Source of the DNA: Parelaphostrongylus tenuis
Taxonomy: Eukaryota > Nematoda > Chromadorea > Rhabditida > Metastrongylidae
Direction: 5' to 3'
DNA length: 64,000 bases
NCBI GenBank assembly: GCA_019055375.1
Contig: JAHQIW010000802.1
Span: forward strand, 118,824 to 182,823
In this document: positions 1 to 12,100 of the stretch, in pieces
Layout of the letters: the number at the start of each line of letters is the position of its first letter
How positions within the stretch are numbered: position 1 is the stretch's first letter
Made by a program: the position numbers and the translations under genes
Notes under the pieces: generated by a model
Databases searched by the model: none
Seen by the model: the letters and a program-made list of their open reading frames with translations, nothing else
Told to the model about the DNA's origin: nothing

Positions 1-279
1 TCAATATCTTTCATAAGTAATCCACAGGCAAATGGCAAGGTTGGACAGCGCTTATACAGATGGATAAGGGCTTGAGTATGCACATGAGGCAACTATGAGC
101 TTGAGTATGAGTAAGCGCAAAGTCCTTCCGGCGATGACTCCCTCCATTGCTATATTTGAGCAAATCTACTCCATCTCCATGGTTGCAAAGAATACTCAGT
201 GCTATTGAAGTGCTCGTAATGTCAATACAACAATGGCTTCTTCAATGATTTAACTAATACTTGGAATCCCTCGTAAATA

Positions 280-640
280 GTTTACCGCCTCATCATATCT
301 ATGAGGTTTTTGCGGGGGTCGGACTGCAAAGTACAGCGGGGATTTAGTCCCCAGCAGGGCCACCCAAACCGAGTAGAAGCGCAACGTTTCCATCCGGACA
401 ACCCAGCTAAGAGTAAATCTTACTTGGAGTGATCGACGTCTTGAGAGATACTAGTTGCAAATTAGTAGTCTTTGTCTGATCCACAAGAGCAATCGACTGC
501 TGTAATGTGGGTGCCGTCCTGAAGAAGCCTAGGCTAGGTTTACCTCGGAACTCCAGGCAACAAAATAGCTAAACCAGCACAATTTTCCCGTGCTGGTGCT
601 CGCAGTGTCGGTGAAAACGAGCCGTTCAAGTATCAAAGTA
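280..640 (-). repeat. Dispersed repeat Q, copy 1
   Basis: Similar over its whole length to 4915-5290. On the minus strand it still reads APTLQQSIALVDQ, matching PPTLEQSLALVDQ in the other copy, but contains in-frame stops. It looks like a decayed protein-coding mobile segment or duplicated exon of unknown family. Confidence 0.45.
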
Positions 641-1270
641 TTGAGTAGATCCATAAAATTGATGAAAACATTTTATCGGTCTACGTTTCGACGCGTGTCG
701 TCTTCTCCTCAGTCGATGCTTCGTGTCGACTATCTTCAGCCGTTCGCGCTCGTTGTGTTTTCGTCTTCGTTGTTTCGAGTCGAATCTTCTTCAGCGAAGC
801 ACCACTCGAATGAGGATCTTCACTTGGCGATGTGTTTACATGCCAAGGTTGAAGGAAGTCGACTCTCAAGATATTACTATGCTTTGCGCTAGTGAATCAA
901 ATGCCTTTCATGATGTTGATCCGACACTGACATCAAAACGAAATGGACCGGTACGGGTTCAGACAATATCAGTCGTCTCTGCTCTGGTTTCAAGCTCTAA
1001 GCTTCGTTATAGAGAAAAAGTCACAGCTTATAAATACGTACGACCGACAAAGTCAGCGTCACCACTCATCCACTCATCACCTAAGGAAACAACTGAACGT
1101 CTTCAAGTAAGAAACCATTTTTGAAATGGAATGAACACATTGCGCCGGTGTCAGCACATCAAGAATTCTAAAAGCATTAATCAGTTGCAACCTAAATTCT
1201 ACAATTCTTCCCCGTTGGCACATGGTAGTTGCTCAATGATTAACAACGATTAACCATATGTTGCGACTAG
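640..1270. other. No supported gene
   Basis: Overlapping open frames of 100 and 133 codons on plus, but neither shows splice context or a motif. It probably continues the decayed repeat Q neighbourhood. Confidence 0.3.
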
Positions 1271-1716
1271 GAGCCTTGAGGTAGCAGAGCGGTGACCTTG
1301 GTGGTGTAATTGTGCCACACGCTCCCGGTATGGGCGCAACGTGAGTTCAATTCCCCCCGGAAGTCAAAAATTTCGCATACTTCTCCAGATGCTAAGATGC
1401 TAGAATATACAATCACAAGACCTCGAATAAAAATCAAAATCTTTGTAGATTATCTCAGCAGCTTCTGCCTATCTGATGTCAATCTCGGCCTAAAGCTCCA
1501 TTCAAATTAACAAGTCCTTCGCAGAAGATTTTTATTTTCTAGTAATTGGAATAAGACTGAAAAATCCTAGAAGGCAAACCCCATAATCAACAGAAAATCA
1601 CTAAGAAAATTATCTATAAGTTGAAATTGGTTCATACCAGATTACTCTCTCACTACGGTAAGATACTCTAAGATCAAGAGATGGCAGAAGAAAAGACAGA
1701 AAAAGATAAAGTATGA

Positions 1717-1985
1717 AGCCCTTGGTGTTGATCGATCTCTGACAAATGCGCCATGCATACAACTTCATTGACTATCGTCTAAGGTAACTGGATGCATATT
1801 AGGCCCTTGCAATTACTCGCTGTGGTCTACCAATGTATCAACTCAGCGCTACTGATCTTCCGGGCAATGCGGTCTTAGTTCAGCGACTGCGGAGGTATAT
1901 AAGGCTTGGTGAGCCTTGAGCGCGGGATCGAAACATCGACCACGTATATGCTGCAGCATCTCCAACCGCTGCACCTCGCCAGAAG
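1717..1985 (-). repeat. tRNA-derived SINE-like family T1 copy
   Basis: The minus strand reads a tRNA-like head with a B-box-like GATGTTTCGATCCCGCGCTC, then CTCACCAAGCC, a body that includes GGTAGACCACAGCGAGTAAT, and a tail ending near GATCGATCAACACCAAGGGC. Diverged. Confidence 0.55.
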
Positions 1986-2492
1986 CGCTGCAGGACGATA
2001 GGGCGGGTATCGTATATCGTGGTAAACGATCGAGATCCTCAGTATCTTCATTCAATAAACGAGTCCATTTAAGATGATTTTGCAAAACAGTCAACATACC
2101 ACTTCGATTTCCAGCTCCTTCCGACGACTCGCTATGTAGGCTAGAATGTCCTTGAGAATTTGAACATAAAGCCTGTTCCTATTAAGCTCCACCTCATTCC
2201 GATTTGAGATCTGACTCGACTGATGGCCATCAAGTATGAAGAATACCGCCATTCTGAAAGAAGAAATTAAACACTTCGATATTCATACAACAGAGTAGTA
2301 TGCAAAGCAAAGAACTTCAGGCCGAAGTTGAACCCGCGCTTCATCCTATCTTGAGGAAGGTGCAGTGGTTAGCACAAGCCCACCCAAAAGGTGAGGCGCA
2401 GGTTCAACTCTAGCCCAAGGTCAACGATTTGCATATCACTCAACATTATCGGGTTACATATACAACATTAAGGCACTGTAATTAGTTTCGTA

Positions 2493-3043
2493 GAAAGTTC
2501 GTGCCGTTCTGGTTTTTTGATATGATCTTTGCAATGAAACTGCTTAAGTTTGGTATCGTTCAATTGCCCACTTTCTTGCGAACATTTTGATAAACAACTT
2601 GCTCATGATTGCTATGAGATGGAGCTATCCTGGGAGCGAAGTCGCTTGCTATTCATGCACGAATGGCGCGAAAGGGAAAACGCCAGCGAAGCGGCGCGCA
2701 AGATTAATTGGGCTTCATGTGGACGGCCCGAGCGCGACTGATCCTCCAAGCTGTTCTCTCTAGCTTTAAACTTCGCGAACCACTTCGTGGCCGTTCTTTC
2801 TGCAACCGTATCGTCGGCCCAAGCTCCATTACTCTTGTGCGCCGCTTCACTGGCGTTTTCCCTCCGCGCCATTCGTGCATGAGTAACAAGCGAATTAGTT
2901 CCCACGACAGCTCCATCTTGAAACAAGTATAAGCAAGTTGTATACCACAATGTTCGCAAGAAAATGCGCAATTGAACGGTACCGAAACCATGCAATTGCA
3001 TTGCAAAAATCATGTTAAAAAACCAAAACGGCATGTACTTTTT
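2493..3043. mobile_element. Mariner-derived foldback element
   Basis: Long imperfect inverted arms (about 2493-2740 and 2850-3043) each carry the start of a mariner transposase gene, pointing inward. The left arm on plus reads MELSWERSR...[18 protein letters not shown]. The right arm on minus reads MELSWELIR...HEWR and then, after a frameshift, DDTVAERTATKWFAKF and SLEDQSRSGRP. Only the right arm includes the WFAKF linker; its complement forms the centre. No catalytic domain is present. The design is a palindromic MITE, not a transposase gene. Confidence 0.7.
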
Positions 3044-3249
3044 ACACAATTTATTACATACCGGCCAAATAAAGAAATTGTCGACTACTTTAGGTCTGAC
3101 TCAGATACGTTAAATGATCTAACTTAAATCTACATACAAATTTCAAAGTGACAGATTCTGTAGAGAAAAAATCGATATTTTCACGTAATATTAAAGAGTG
3201 AAGCATATTTTGGCATGCAAAGAGATGTGAATGCACGGACCAATAACGA

Positions 3250-3560
3250 CTTTACACTCAACCCTTTGGGGACGGCGTGCATCATATTTGACACACGACT
3301 TTTTTGGGATAGTTTTCGCTAAAAAGTTTTTTTTTACCATACATCTAATAGTCCTTTGATAGCTCAAAAAATGACGATTCTAACTCTGTGCTTAATTTTC
3401 AAAAATGCCTTCTATGTGAGCTGTAGCAGCTAAGAGGAAATTACGTTCCACATTTAGGGCATTGCTTACTTGGCTGGTACCTGTTCTTAGCTTTTCGCTA
3501 GACTTTTAGCATCAATCCGACAGCTTGAATTTTGGTGATTTCAGAACACATTGGGTTTGT
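3250..3560. repeat. Dispersed repeat P, copy 1
   Basis: Begins CAACCCTTTGGGGACGGCGT and contains a TTTTCGCTAAAAAG block and, further on, CTTAGCTTTTCGCTAGAC. Shares order of blocks with 13965-14260 and 30305-30640, all in the same orientation. The AACCC...GGCGTG start resembles a piggyBac-type terminus, which is an inference. Confidence 0.4.
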
Positions 3561-3927
3561 GAGATGGTCTTCTTAGTGTTCTGTAAGAGTCGGAATAAGA
3601 TTATTTTTTGGAATTCAGTTGTGGATGTAAGTAAGAGTTCTATAAGCACCAGGAGCATGAGAGGTGATTTAGAAAATCATGAAGTGTCAAAATAGCCCGA
3701 AAAAGTCATGTTTTTTCGAAAAGGATAGAAAACCTTCAATTAAATGACGAAGATCCCGCTATATAGTAACCATTCCACGAACAGTTCATATTTCTATATT
3801 GTCGCGAGCTTTACACATTAACTCCTTACTAGGTGGTTACCATACATTTATGCCTACTTAATTAAATCCAGTCACACTTTCAGCTCCACCTATCACATAG
3901 TTCCACATGAGCTTTCAATACAAGATA

Positions 3928-4196
3928 CTCTGTAAGAATGTTCAAACCCTTTTCGAGGATGGTACGTACGCGGTTTACGTACGTTTCGGCGGTGTCGCCC
4001 GCTTCACCAGAGCCACATGCCCCACACTGAACCCTACTTTGTAGCAGGGGTGGGGGGACGTTATGGTGATAGCACGTGATATTGCGCCATCACCACTATC
4101 TTCAGTCTACTGAGACGTGTGGCTCTAATGAAGCGGGCCATACCGCCGAGCCAATGACATACTAGTCTCGAAAAGGCTTTGAACATTCTCACAGAG
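3928..4196. mobile_element. Foldback MITE with TA flanks
   Basis: The two halves are inverted copies over most of their length. The ends are CTCTGTAAGAATGTTCAAA and TTTGAACATTCTCACAGAG, and inner arms around 3985-4015 and 4115-4140 also pair. TA dinucleotides flank the element (3926-3927 and 4197-4198). Non-coding, about 269 bp. Tc1/mariner-type TA targeting is inferred from the flanks. Confidence 0.7.
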
Positions 4197-4446
4197 TACA
4201 CTGAATGTTTATAACGAAATTTAAGGGCCGCGGATCAGACGGATTTTACTACACAATTTCATTGCTTTAACATAAACTTTCTTTGATGCGATAGCATCGA
4301 TTTCACATTAGCTCCTATTAAAAGCCATTTTATTTCCTTCCCATCGGAATGTGCACTTGCAACATTTTGCGCTTTGCACTTTCTTTCCCATCGATTATAG
4401 TCGCGCAATCCTTTGTGCTTTTCCCTTAAAGTAGTGCTTCATCAAG

Positions 4447-4720
4447 AGCGCACGTAGCGCAGTGGTTAGAGGTACTCGCACACAAGGTCGACGGTTCGAT
4501 CTCGCGTTCATGGTTCACCAAGTCATTCATCCCTCCGGGAACGGTAAATTGCTACCAGACAGGTCTCAAACTTATCCGGTAGGATAAGCAGCACTGACTC
4601 AACACAGCGGGAGGCCACCGCGAGTCATTGCAGTGGCCTTATATGCATTCAATCACCTCAAACGAAGTTAAAGCGAATGCGTGGCTCATCCCTCAAAGAT
4701 TGATCAACTCCGAGAGCTCT
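4447..4720 (+). repeat. tRNA-derived SINE-like family T1, well-preserved copy
   Basis: The head contains a perfect pol III A-box (TAGCGCAGTGG) and a near-perfect B-box (GGTTCGATCTC). The body carries GGTCTCAAACTTATCCGG, GGAGGCCACCGCGAGTCATT and CATTCAATCACCTCAAACGA. This is the best reference copy of the family in the window. Confidence 0.65.
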
Positions 4721-4914
4721 ATTCTATCCTTTCGCGCTTCATCAGATGAAGCCTTCGTCGTCGATCCGTCTATAAGCCTGACCTCAAAACACTCCAATAG
4801 TAGTCCCAGAGTCCCTGCGTTTCAGTGTCCCAGTGTTCCACTCAACTTCGTTCTAGCCTATTTACTCAATTGCACATCGTCAAATTGCTGAAATAGTAAT
4901 GCTGATATTGTCAT

Positions 4915-5290
4915 AAACAGTCCTCCCAAATGGTTTGCCGCCTCATCGTGGCTAGGTGTTCCTGGGTATCGGACTGTGAAATACAAAGGGTGATTTAACT
5001 CCGAGCAGAGCCACCCCCAAAATGAGAAGGACTCCGACGTTTCCACTCAGATAGCTCAGCCAAGAGTAAACCGCACTAAGAATGACCGCCGTCTTGGTAG
5101 CTATTAGTCGCAAGGTGATAGCATCCCTCTGATCGACAAGGGCCAGCGACTGCTCCAATGTGGGTGGTGATCTGATGAAGCCCCGATTAGACAACCTCGG
5201 GACTGCGGGGACCAAGCAGTTGAACCACTACCTCGCACTGTCAGTGAAGACGGGCCGTCCAAGTATACAAGCAAGCAAGTCATAAACAGT
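4915..5290 (-). repeat. Dispersed repeat Q, copy 2, with an open minus-strand frame
   Basis: Homologous to 280-640. The minus-strand frame 5215-4952 is open for 87 codons: a polar start (PTLEQSLALVDQRDAI) then a hydrophobic part (VGVLLILGVALLGV). Conservation of the frame between the diverged copies suggests a coding origin. The family is not recognised. Confidence 0.4.
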
Positions 5291-5569
5291 TATAAGCCAA
5301 GCTTGGAATTGTTCTCCGTGCCCAAAGCTAAAAAGTCCCGCGTGGCAAACTTGTACAAAGTCGAGCATTCTCCTTCGCGTTAGTAATTATTCTCTGCTGA
5401 AGTCTAATCGGAAACACTCTACTACCCCACCAGTACACACTACGCGCAGAAATCAACTGCGGTTCTCAAAAGGTTTAGTGGGGACGCATATGGGGGAATC
5501 CGGGGATGAAAATGGACACTTTCTAAATCCCAGCATTTCGCGCAGTCAATTCGTTTCCTCACATTAATC

Positions 5570-5830
5570 ACCTACAAGGATCTTTGAATACTAAACGAGT
5601 CGCCTGGTCGCTGCTTGAGGATTTGTCTTCTTCATGAATGTCGCAGAACGCTGGACGAGACGATTCCCCCGCAGTCTTGAGTGTGATAGTCGAGCTAAAG
5701 AGTTCAGCTGATTGACTACAAGAGAGTGCTGGGCGAGGGGTCGAACCGAGGCATTGCTTATCACCTCGCTTTATGATACAATCCACCACTAACAACTGCT
5801 CTTCTTCGTGACAGTCATAAACATTCAAAT
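5570..5830 (-). repeat. tRNA-derived SINE-like family T4 copy
   Basis: Minus strand: GTGATAAGCAATGCCTCGGT with TTCGACCCCTCGCC (B-box-like), then GAACTCTTTAGCTCGACTAT and a GAAGAAGACAAATC tail. T4 heads elsewhere look like a Leu/Ser-type tRNA (GCCGTGGCCGA...). Confidence 0.45.
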
Positions 5831-5834
5831 AAAT

Positions 5835-6400
5835 AAGTGAAAAGTCACAGATAGGAAGTTAATCTATCGTTTCTTGACCTATGAATAACCTAAGCTTTCG
5901 ATGGATTGTCCAAAGTGAACAGCACAAGGGACATGTTCGAAGTGGTCGCTGAAAACCCAGTATGACAACCCACAGGTCACAGTGGGCTTCAAAATTTTCT
6001 CCAAAAAGGCACCCTTTGAAAAAAAAAAGATATTCTTAGCTTGGATATCAACATAATAGGAACGTTACGACGTAATGATAGTACCTTCATAGATCATAAA
6101 GTCCAAATATTTATATCACCTGAGCCACAACATAACATCACAATTACACCCGTATACAATGAACATAAAAAGTTATAAAAACCTTAAAATTAATGAGAAG
6201 ATATGCACACCTAAAAGGGGATGTCAGAAGAGCCGTAATGTGTTAAATCCCAGTAAAATGAATTGATGCAGCAAATATTTTGACAAGCTAAAACTATATA
6301 TGTACAACGTGGTGCTGATCACATGCCCACACTGTACTTTGAATTAGTTTGAATTCAACTTAATTCCCTTTATGACCTACATAAAACTACTCCACAAACA
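5835..6400. other. Spacer, nothing recognised
   Basis: AT-rich, with stops in all frames and short A runs. Confidence 0.5.
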
Positions 6401-6401
6401 A

Positions 6402-6617
6402 TTATACTTTCCGGGATCGTGGACCCACGACCTCTGCACCTCAAATTGACAACTCTGGACGGTCTGCTCCACCCCCTCTTCATCCCTGAACCCCATTGCG
6501 CCACTGCTAAATGCAGCACACTATGGGTTGTTATAGATGCAGAGAAGGTGGGGCACACCGTCCAGAGTTGTCAGCCAAAGATGAAAAGGCCGTGGTTCAC
6601 GGCCCCAAAAGGGTCAA
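6402..6617. mobile_element. MITE, family M1 copy 1
   Basis: Inverted arms: the left one starts CTTTCCGGGATCGTGGACCC and includes CCTCTGCACCTC; the right one holds the complement ending near GGTTCACGGCCCCAAAAG. Inner arms GACAACTCTGGACGGT and ACCGTCCAGAGTTGTC pair perfectly. The same termini recur at 13500-13697 and, as a half copy, at 21109-21230. Confidence 0.6.
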
Positions 6618-6619
6618 GC

Positions 6620-7083
6620 AAATACAGATCCGTATACCGATACCCTAGAAGGCATGGACGCAAGAGACTACCGGGTATACCCTACCCCATAAGGCCACGG
6701 AGAGTGGTAATAGAAAATAGACCGTATGGAGGAACTAAGAACTCCGCTTTCTACTGGCCCAAAGTTTCAGCATCGTTACAAACAAAAATGAGGGACAAAG
6801 TGAAATGAGGACGCTCCTAAGTGACATTCTCTAATGACTGACCAACGATGGCGGTAACTAATGACAACTGAAGCAGGTATTAACCATTAGATTCCATTTC
6901 TTAAAAGTAATGAGATATTTGTTATGAAAGAGTAATCCAGCCGTTTTTGCACATGAAACATGATAACAAGCACTCTTGACTAGCCATCAAGGAAGACAAA
7001 TAATAAAGGAAATGAGGACACCGTCCCAACGAGTTCTAACAGATCTACAACCTTGAGAAATAAAGCAGAACGTTACACTTTCT
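6620..7083. other. 3' flank of the apyrase gene
   Basis: AT-rich and non-coding. On the minus strand it should contain the 3' untranslated region and polyadenylation site; no single signal stands out. Confidence 0.4.
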
Positions 7084-9061
7084 TCATCCATAGGCAACCG
7101 ATCGGAGAGATGAAAAACTGCTGGACGATTCACTTGAATTCATCGTCATATAACTCCATATGGAGCGATTTCGTCGCATTTTAACTTTGATATTCTCTTT
7201 TGTGATGATAACGGCAAATGATCCAAACATGAGAAGCATAGCAAATATCGAAATCCAAAGTAAAAACGATGAAGGCAGAGAAGAATCGGACGGATGTCTA
7301 AATATAGAATTTTATTAAAATATATGACCTCGCATATGACTTACAAAGAAAATTTTGAATCATTGAAAAAAAATGGCGAAGTTGAAGATAGTCGGTCAGA
7401 GGGAGCAGAATTTTATGCTCACAAGAACCGATGAAGAGATTACTCACTTGGCTTTGACAAGATTCGTTGCACTGTTTCTCAATGGGAAATATCGCATGTG
7501 ATAGATCATTGCTCCGAATGCCCACTGAACTTCTTGCCCAGCGATAGTGAAAGCACTCTGAAGGAGATCTGAGAGTTGATTAACGATAAAATAAGAAGGA
7601 AAAAGTCAGAAAGAAAAAAGATTACTTGTTCCGTAGTAATCACAAATCTCATGGGCCAAACTTTTCTATACGGAGGATTTCGTTTACTTTTGGACAAAAA
7701 CACCATAAAAACAAACTAATTTTTTCATAAAATTATGAACTCCAACAACTAGATAAGTGAGCGATCATTCCTCTTTCTAGGAATACTCCATTTCTTTCTC
7801 CTTATTTCATCTAATCAAAATATATCCCTAATATCGTAACAACGGAGACAGCTACGACGGAGTGATCACGTCTCGCCTTAGAAAAAGCATAACAAGAAGG
7901 AAAAAAAAAGAGGATCTAACTTTTTAGCTAAAATCTATTAATAAAAAAGAGACAGTATGACATACTATTATACATCTAAGCTGTAAGTGATATGCAAAAC
8001 CTTCGAACCAGAACACCAGTTTAATCCGCGTTTCATCCACAACAGATGCGAGCCACCACTGCACCTTAGAGGCAATCGCTTTGCTACCACTCTTTCTTCG
8101 ATATGAACCTTTCCCTAGATAGCTTCAATAGCCTTCATTGAAAAAAGAGTGGTAGCACGTTGGTGACCTCAGTATTGTAGTGGTAGTATGTGCCTCGCTA
8201 TGGACGAAAAAGGGCTCAACTTTCAGCTGATGTCGAAAGTTCTGCATACCACCTCACTTCCTAAGATGCGTAATTATAACACTGTAACATTGCCATGAGC
8301 AGTAAAATGAATACTTTACGAAGATTATGACCTCTAGTTAATTCACGAATAACTCTACATTGATAAGATTTACCTGAAAATTATTATGTTCCCTATCCAC
8401 ATCGAAACCATCGTGTAGCACTGCCGTTATCCATGCCGACTTGAAACACTGACTTTTTAAACGATCTTCATTAGACTTTGGGTACAATTTTCGACGTGCA
8501 GCAGCCTTGAACTCAACTGATATCAATCGATACAGGCATATTGATAAAAAAAACCTATATGAACCTGTATAGCCGACCAACGCTGTGAGCAAAAATGTCT
8601 CGACTTTTCAGCGATGACAGTATGATTGTAGTGACCGCCAAGCGACAGCACTTCATCCAATGAATACCAGTACTCCGAGAAGCCATATAGTTTTATCTTT
8701 GAGAGGGAAACCTACAAGATCAACATCGGATCGGAATAATAGTTGAAAGACAAGAGAGGAACTTCACCTCTCAATATCAACTGACCATAGGAGCAGCAAC
8801 GTTTCCAAAGAAGCAGTTCGGCTTACAAAGAGATTTTGGTCGGAGCGATTCCAAGTTCTTCAGCAGTTGTGCAACGCGTTTAACGCATCCATCCCAGTCG
8901 CCGATTCCCTTAAGTTAGTAAAGAATGAATCGCCGATATACCGGACACTCATAGATTTTGTAAATATACATATATATATATATATATATATACATGTACA
9001 TATACCATATATACATATTTATGCACGTATGAATAAACGCATACATATGTGATATATATGT

Positions 9062-9111
<50 letters not shown>

Positions 9112-12100
9112 AAGGATATTGAATGATATACAAAACATTTGATTCGATTCCAGGTGCGGGAGTAAACTCATGTTTCAACCATACCAAGGGCGCGTGCTAT
9201 TACTGCACCACCGAGGTCACATACTTGCTACTACTTTTATTTTGATATAAACTATCAAAAGTTTTCAGTAACCAACCCATGACCTATTCTGGTATGCACA
9301 CATCGACATTGAACCCAGTTAAGTTAACAGCTTTGATAGTTCATATTGAAGAAAGAAAAGCAGCAAAACGGTGGCTTCAGCGATGCAGTGATAGCACGCC
9401 ACACGAATCCGATCTGGACAAACATGGGTTCAACTCAGCGAAGGGTTGAATGTTTCGCATACCACTCACCATCCTTGAATATACATTTACAACATCATAC
9501 CACTACAAAAAAACAGTGAAATAAAGATTTCCAATGATTACTGATAGGTTTTTATCCGTGTCAGGACCATATCAGTTTTTTCCCGCAGTCCCAATATTTC
9601 TTTGCGGGAGAGTATTTTTATTCAAACATCAAAACTAGTGACAGAATTCTTTTCAAAGTATGTTAAAAAAAAAACATATATGTCCTCTTACTCTTGCGAT
9701 AAAATGTCTAAAGAATTCTGAGATAAACACCGGAAGAACCCCGTTCAGTTCTATGTGAGGATCCCAAGATAGAAGAGAATTACATCAATAGCAAAACGAA
9801 GACTAGAGCATCCCCTACCTTCCTTACGAACATCGAGCCATCGCTTCGATTGATCACTTTTTGTAAGTTAACGGGCATACATTCGTCTCGAACGTAGGAG
9901 CCGTTTGTTGCCAATAATCGATCACTCAACTCTTGCTCATATTTCCGTAAACCTCAAAAACAGATAAGACACCTTGCTCCTTTTTTTGAAGTCTACAACT
10001 TTTTCTATAAAGGAAATATCGGACAAGCTATGAAGAATAGAAGAAAAAGAAAAGAGCGAGCTTTGCATACCTTCATTAACACCATAGCCAAGAAATGTCG
10101 TTACAAATAATTTATATTTATATCTGTCGTCGTCATCTCGACAACCAAGATTTATCTAAATTATATGGAAAGAATGGGCCTCAAATTGTGAATTCACGAC
10201 CAATTGGAGGCTAAAAAGTCACATTTTCCACGTTACCACTTCGAAACTCATCTTCCGAGGACATCTCAAAAGCGATCTGCATACTTGCTCCACCCATGTC
10301 TATCATTCCCACGGTGTCTGGACGTGAGTCGTTCGAAGCATTGATCGCTTCGAATTTACCTTAAAATTGAGGGATACTCGATCAATAGTAGTGAAAAGGA
10401 GCCGACAAAGAAAGAGAAAAAGAAAACAGGATGAAGCTAAAGAAAAAAGGATATTGACAAAGAGGAAAGGAAAGAAACAAAGTACGAGAAAAAGAAACGC
10501 CTTAAAACTCAACCTAATATATAGTTAATCGCGACCCAGCTATAAATACCTTCCCATTTCCCTTCAATGACACGAATGTGCTCTTTCATGACCTGCAAAA
10601 AGGGGAAATGTTATACATTTGATGCAACAAGTGGTCAAAATAGTCCTATGAAAGAAGGGGATACTGAAGCATCATGAGGGTTACATAAAGAAAAGCATAA
10701 GCTCTCGGGATTGATCAATCCCTGAAGGATGCGCCATGAATTCGTCATCAATTTTTAACTTCATTTGAGGTGATTGAATGCATATCTGACCTTTACAATG
10801 ACTCGTGAAGGCCTCTCGCTAAACCGAATCAGTGCTGCTTATCGTCCCAGACAAGTCTGAGACCAGTCTGGTATCAATTTACCTAGCCGCAGGGATGGAT
10901 GGCTTAGTGAGCCATGAGCGCGAGATCGAACGGTCAACCCTGTGTGCGACGCAGAGTACCTCTAACCACTGCGTCACATGTGCTCTGAGGGCTACATAGA
11001 TGACGAAAAAGTGATTATCACCATAGATATAGCTCGCGCCGTCAATCAACACCTGTAGGTTGCGCCTCACATATGACGTCATCAAGAATCACTATAGGTT
11101 ATTGAAAATAACTCTGGCTTTTTCACTGCCTCGCGGTGGCCTACCAATGTATCATGCCATGCCACTCTCTCAGACGACTCTGGTACCACTTAAACAATGA
11201 AGAATGGATGGAAGGCCGGTGAATCTTGAGAGTGGCGTCAAACCATCAGTTACATGTCGCACAGCACCTCTAAACATTGCGCCACAAGCGCCCGATTATC
11301 ACCACATCGATGATAAGGAGAGTCTGCTATGATTAAGGGCTCAAACGCAAAAGAGATCTCCATTACCTGCATTGTGGTCATTTGAGGGAGTTTAGTGTGA
11401 AGATTGGCAAGAATGGCCGTTTGTTGTCTGAAAGATCCATCATAGGTTAGTGAAAGAACACATTGATCAAGAGGACCATTTACGTGTAATAAGGTCAAAA
11501 AGTTACTGATAAAGAAGACTCACCGTTCTGGAATGAGCCGCATTCCAGCGGTTGCCAACAGAAATACTGGCGTATATGGAAGTTTTGCAACCGGTATATA
11601 TCGAGACGCGTAATCCAACAATGGCTTCACATAGTCTGATGAAGGTCATCATAATGTACAAATACGACACAATAGTTTATAAAACGGTTGGAATCTTCTC
11701 TCACGAATCTAATACTGTAAGTCGAAAAAATTTACCCTCACTAGACCACAGCGGATATAGAATGAAACATGACCAATATCTCACGATTAGTCCCTCTATT
11801 TGAAGCTTTCTTAGGGCTGATATGTCTGGCTTCCCCAAAATCGATGGCCGACGTTTTGGCGACCTCCTTCTCTTCAGAGTCTGGACAGGTCAAAGTGATT
11901 CAAAATTACTCAGTCAAACCACTTTTATAACTCTAACAGAAAGACGTGATAAACAGATTTTAGTATCGCAGGTAAAAAGATCTAATTCTCGCCTTTCTGC
12001 TGGAGAATCGTTTGACCTAGTAGATTGCAGACCAATTTGACCTTGCCAGCCTCTGAATAGAACAAAATCGCTTCGAATTTAGGCATCGACTTTCGGAAAT

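Noticed and set aside
8867..9187. Open frames rich in Tyr-Ile repeats on both strands
   Set aside because: Direct translation of the TA microsatellite.
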